A stretch of 64,000 bases of DNA from Fredinandcohnia onubensis (GTDB lineage Bacteria > Bacillota > Bacilli > Bacillales > Bacillaceae_L): the NCBI RefSeq assembly GCF_002734285.1, contig NZ_NSEA01000028.1, positions 30,100 through 94,099 on the forward strand, read 5' to 3'. The position numbers and the translations under genes were made by a program. Of the stretch, positions 61,287 through 64,000 are shown piece by piece. The first letter of the stretch is position 1, and every line of letters starts with the position of its first letter. The notes below the pieces were generated by a model. It ran no database searches and had not been told where the DNA came from. It saw nothing but the letters and a program-made list of their open reading frames with translations.

Positions 61287-61487
61287 AACTTTCCTTTTAA
61301 ATCAACAACAAAATATCACTACTTGAGCAACGGCAATTCGGCATGGAAAATGTATAAAAAACTACATTCTGAAAATCAAAACCTTGAGTTATATATCTTT
61401 CACATGAAAATTGAAGAAATAAAGGTAATTGACCAGCCTTATATAGGAGTACGGCGGAGTATGAAAATGAGATATAGCCTGCAATAA
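61287..61487 (+). pseudogene. Possible decayed regulator fragment
   Basis: A 67-codon open stretch without a good start or ribosome site reads ...YHYLSNGNSAWKMYKKLHSE, then LELYIFHMKIEEIKVIDQPY-IGVRR. The last part resembles the beginning of GyrI-like effector-binding domains of AraC/MerR-type regulators and then ends abruptly. It may be chance. Otherwise the 360-bp gap holds nothing recognised. Confidence 0.25.
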
Positions 61488-61550
61488 CTTCTTGCTTTTT
61501 TTAAAACTTTTGAAAGATGTTATACTGAATAAAAAAAGGATGGTGATTTT

Positions 61551-61817
61551 ATGAATAAAGTTTTCTCATCAGCAGAACTTCTAAAATATATTGATAAAAT
61601 GGATCGCGATAATTCAGTTGTGCAATTTACCATTCCGGGAAAGGGTCGGTTTACTCTTGTTCTACAAGAGGAGGATGACCAGCCAATATTTGCAGATGTA
61701 AAGAAAAAACCACAGCTTGACATTATGTTTAAAGAAAGTGAAGCACAGTACAAGGAAGGACTTGGAATTACTACGGCAGACCTATTAAAGTCATTTTCTA
61801 AAAAGGATTTCATATAA
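61551..61817 (+). CDS. Hypothetical protein, 88 aa
   Basis: An 88-residue soluble protein: FSSAELLKYIDKMDRDNSVV, FTIPGKGRFTLVLQEEDDQP and a C-terminal helix TTADLLKSFSKKDFI. I do not recognise a family; it has features of small antitoxin-like or adaptor proteins, but there is no partner gene. AAGGATGGTG lies just upstream of the ATG. Confidence 0.55.
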   Translation: MNKVFSSAELLKYIDKMDRDNSVVQFTIPGKGRFTLVLQEEDDQPIFADVKKKPQLDIMFKESEAQYKEGLGITTADLLKSFSKKDFI

Positions 61818-62195
61818 TGAAAACCCGTAATATTTAATAAACCAATCAGACCCTAATTAAGGAAAGAAAATTAACATTGAACCCCATCAACGACATCTCA
61901 CGTATCGCCACAAACACTCCACAAACAGAATCAGTTGCAAAGTAAGTATTACTGAGTTAAGAACTGGTTTCTTTTTCTTCAATGTGTTAAAACTATAAGT
62001 AAATTTCCGGTAAAAAAATAAATAAAAAATCTATTTAGTAAAAAAAGTAATCAGTTATTGAATCTCTTAATTTGGAAGGAAGATGTGGAGATTTATGAAG
62101 ACGGCCTAACCAAAAATAAACATTTCCGATTTTCGAATCTGATTTAATTTCAACCCGGTTTTTCCTCATAAGGAACCCGGGATTTTTTCTTGGAA
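61818..62195. other. Intergenic gap with one terminator-like hairpin
   Basis: No gene is seen. ACCCGGTTTTTCCT-CATA-AGGAACCCGGG followed by ATTTTTTCTT at about 62153-62190 looks like a terminator, although no gene ends nearby, so it may mark a lost one. Confidence 0.45.
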
Positions 62196-62256
62196 TAAAT
62201 GAGCCTGACCCCCATCGTACTAAAGCGTTAGCGCACTGGGGGACAGGCCCTGCTCT
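62196..62256. repeat. R1 hairpin repeat, copy 6
   Basis: GAGCCTGACCCCCATCGTAC ... GTTAGCGCACTGGGGGACAG, then GCCCTGC. An R2 copy follows after 26 bp. Confidence 0.8.
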
Positions 62257-62282
62257 TCATGTATAAATTGAGGCACTGGTTT

Positions 62283-62363
62283 AACAAGGATTGGACTTAT
62301 TGCCTAACACCTGAGTGTGGAACTATTTGTGAAACAAGAATTTTCGGGTCGTCACTGTGACGT
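62283..62363. repeat. R2 repeat, copy e
   Basis: A degenerate AACAAGGATTGGACTTATTG hairpin arm, then GCCTAACACCTGAGTGTGGA, TTTGTGAAACAAGAATTTTC and GGGTCGTCACTGTGACGTA. It lies 80 bp upstream of truA. Confidence 0.8.
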
Positions 62364-62443
62364 ATACAAATGAAGAGCATTATGAAGCGAATATAAAGTA
62401 AGCTATAATAACAGAGAAATATGTATAGCTTAAGGAGAAAGCA

Positions 62444-63181
62444 ATGAACAATTATAAATTAACGATTCAGTATGATGGTGGCCGTTACAAGGGTTGGCAG
62501 CGACTAAGTAATAGTGATAATACGATTCAAGGGAAAATTGAAAACGTATTAACAGAGCTGGCAGGAGAGAAGATGGAAATTATTGGTTCTGGAAGAACCG
62601 ATGCAGGTGTACATGCTCTTGCTCAAATCGCTAATTTTAAGATGCGTAAAAATGCAACGGAAGATGAAGTTATGCAGTATTTAAACAGATATCTGCCTAA
62701 TGACATTAGCGTTGTGGATGTTACGTTAACTCATGATCGTTTTCATGCACGCTATAATGCGAAAGATAAAACCTATTTGTATAAGATTTGGAACGAGCAA
62801 TACCCACATCCCTTCATGAGAAAGTACAGTACGCATGTAGAGGAAAAGCTAGATATCGAAAAAATGAGAAAAGCATCTCAATATTTTTTAGGGAAGCATG
62901 ACTTTACTTCCTATTCCAATGCGAAGTCGAAGAAAAAGTCGATGGTGCGTGAAATATACTCACTTGAGATCAATGAAAATGCAGGCTTTATCGAAATCAA
63001 AGTGCGAGGCAATGGCTTCCTTTACAATATGGTGAGAAAAATTGTAGGCACGTTAATTGAAGTTGGATTAGGTGAAAAAGACTCTGCTGCAATACCAAGT
63101 ATTCTCGAATCAAAAGAAAGAATTCAAACAGGTCGTATGGCGGAAGCCGAGGGATTGTATTTGGAGAAGGTTGGTTTTTAA
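62444..63181 (+). CDS. truA: tRNA pseudouridine synthase A
   Basis: A 245-residue enzyme that makes pseudouridine at positions 38-40 of tRNA anticodon arms. The catalytic Asp is in GSGRTDAGVHALAQIANF (about residue 53), and LTIQYDGGRYKGWQR is the N-terminal signature. The end reads RMAEAEGLYLEKVGF. AAGGAGA lies 7 bases before the ATG. It is not next to ribosomal genes, where the main Bacillus truA resides, so it may be a second copy; a relic of another truA end is at 55480. Confidence 0.92.
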   Translation: MNNYKLTIQYDGGRYKGWQRLSNSDNTIQGKIENVLTELAGEKMEIIGSGRTDAGVHALAQIANFKMRKNATEDEVMQYLNRYLPNDISVVDVTLTHDRFHARYNAKDKTYLYKIWNEQYPHPFMRKYSTHVEEKLDIEKMRKASQYFLGKHDFTSYSNAKSKKKSMVREIYSLEINENAGFIEIKVRGNGFLYNMVRKIVGTLIEVGLGEKDSAAIPSILESKERIQTGRMAEAEGLYLEKVGF

Positions 63182-63420
63182 ACCATCTTCTCCTTATTAT
63201 TTTCAAGGTAGGGTGTACATCCTCGGTGAATGTGTATAGCAAAATGCAAGATGAAACGTACCAGAAGAACGAAAAAATTATTAATTATAAACTGGAATAA
63301 CATAGAAAAAGAAAAATAAAATTTAAATAGGTAAAATATTATGTAATTTAACATGTAAATAGAAACATCTGAAAGGAGTTATGTTCTAATAATTTAATTA
63401 ATAAATGGGAGATGGTTCAA

Positions 63421-63810
63421 GTGAAGTTTTTACAAACGAAGGCTTGGTTCCTATTGCTTCTCATACAATTATTAATGCTAATTATTAGTATTTCAGGTGA
63501 AAATGGACCAGTAGGTGAAGGTTCAGTTTTACAAGCGTATTTATCCAATGATCAAACAGATATTGGGATTGAATTAAAGCTACGTGGTTCATTAGTAATA
63601 GGTATGACAATACTTGGTATTGGTATTATTATCAATGCATATCGTAAAGGCCAACGATGGGCTTGGTATGCATGTTGGGTATACCCTTTATTCTTTTTGC
63701 TTCATATAATTGGTTTTGGTACATTCATGCCTGACATAATCTTTTTACTACTATCTCTAGTTGCGCTGTGGTTACCTCATAAACTCTTTTTTAATAAAAC
63801 TAAGAGTTAA
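63421..63810 (+). CDS. Four-helix membrane protein of unknown function
   Basis: A 129-residue membrane protein with helices AWFLLLLIQLLMLIISIS, LVIGMTILGIGIIINAY, WAWYACWVYPLFFLLHIIGF and DIIFLLLSLVALWL; an outside loop of about 30 residues after helix 1 carries GENGPVGEGSVLQAY. The family is not recognised. The GTG at 63421 has GGGAG 9 bases upstream, while an ATG at 63412 abuts it. Confidence 0.6.
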   Translation: MKFLQTKAWFLLLLIQLLMLIISISGENGPVGEGSVLQAYLSNDQTDIGIELKLRGSLVIGMTILGIGIIINAYRKGQRWAWYACWVYPLFFLLHIIGFGTFMPDIIFLLLSLVALWLPHKLFFNKTKS

Positions 63811-63876
63811 CGATTGAAAAGAATGATTCTAACCCTATCTCTACTAAAACGTTTTTTTAGAATGTGTAATCTAATT

Positions 63877-63908
63877 AACCCCACCCATTAGGTTGGGGTT
63901 GAATTTTT
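63877..63908 (+). terminator. Terminator of the last membrane-protein gene
   Basis: AACCCCACC-CATTA-GGTTGGGGTT followed by GAATTTTT. Confidence 0.8.
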
Positions 63909-64000
63909 GTTCCCCAGATAAAATATAGATAAGGTGTTACATAAACTACATGCATATGTAAGTTTAATAAACTTGGGTAGTGTCAAAAGTTCTATGAAAA
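63909..64000. other. Window edge, no gene seen
   Basis: 92 bp of AT-rich sequence. A GTAGTGTCAAAAGTTCTATG segment at 63976-63995 might be the beginning of another element, but too little is visible. Confidence 0.3.

Noticed and set aside
1..64000. Insertion sequences, transposases, tRNA or rRNA genes
   Set aside because: No transposase-like frame, tRNA cloverleaf or rRNA segment was recognised by eye; a tRNAscan and ISfinder search would settle it.

Overview
The window looks like a chromosome segment from a low-GC, spore-forming Bacillaceae (Bacillus/Neobacillus/Cytobacillus type). The support is strong AGGAGG-type ribosome sites with frequent TTG/GTG starts, a pdaA spore-cortex gene, a Spo0E-like gene, a PerR-type box and CcpA-type cre boxes, and gene order matching the Bacillus subtilis tre-yfk-yfj region. 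Identifications come from motif recognition by eye; no database search was run.

Region 1 (1-23.7 kb) is the conserved backbone. It holds the 3' end of treA, then yfkK, yfkJ, yfkI, yfkH, a P1B-4 metal ATPase (pfeT-like) with PerR-type and triple 31-bp repeat operators, yfkF, an OsmC protein, chaA/yfkE, a YczE-type membrane protein, yfkD, the radical SAM gene yfkAB, yfjT, a DUF4317 gene, an MFS transporter, class I fumarase, pdaA (yfjS), ebrAB, a cupin, yfjP and an rlmCD/yfjO-type methyltransferase. Its intergenic gaps hold phased repeat arrays (two with an exact 21-bp period, one of about 53 bp) and two large hairpin repeats.

Region 2 (23.7-30.3 kb) is accessory and AT-rich. It carries a membrane-anchored Mrr-type nuclease, a two-gene unit behind a promoter flanked by a perfect inverted repeat, a candidate defence operon (a protein resembling the C-terminal half of AlbA_2/Schlafen proteins, a SEFIR-domain protein and a small third protein), an exonuclease-BRCT protein and a relic of a RelB/DinJ antitoxin. 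Region 3 (30.4-35.3 kb) has a TAXI-type TRAP transporter, a TetR regulator and a zinc alcohol dehydrogenase.

Region 4 (35.8-51.9 kb) is the most striking part: a nearly complete locus for mucin core-1 O-glycans. A secreted GH101 endo-alpha-N-acetylgalactosaminidase would release Gal-beta-1,3-GalNAc. An ABC importer would take it up, a GH112 phosphorylase would split it into Gal-1-P and GalNAc, and a ROK kinase, AgaS, LacC and LacD would carry the amino sugar to triose phosphates. An AraC regulator sits between the two arms. A 36-bp sequence containing a cre-like site is shared upstream of the GH101 gene and the ABC operon, tying them together. A GalNAc-6-P deacetylase and the transporter ATPase are absent and must be encoded elsewhere.

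Region 5 (52-64 kb) holds a Spo0E-like protein, an ArsR operon with a clear operator, a flavoprotein reductase, a CheY-like protein, a relic of a second truA 3' end, a SEC-C protein with an integrase-like C-terminal domain, brnQ behind a leucine-rich leader peptide, several small unknown proteins and truA. Two repeat families, R1 (six copies) and R2 (five copies), are scattered from 25 kb to 62 kb and are absent from the conserved backbone.
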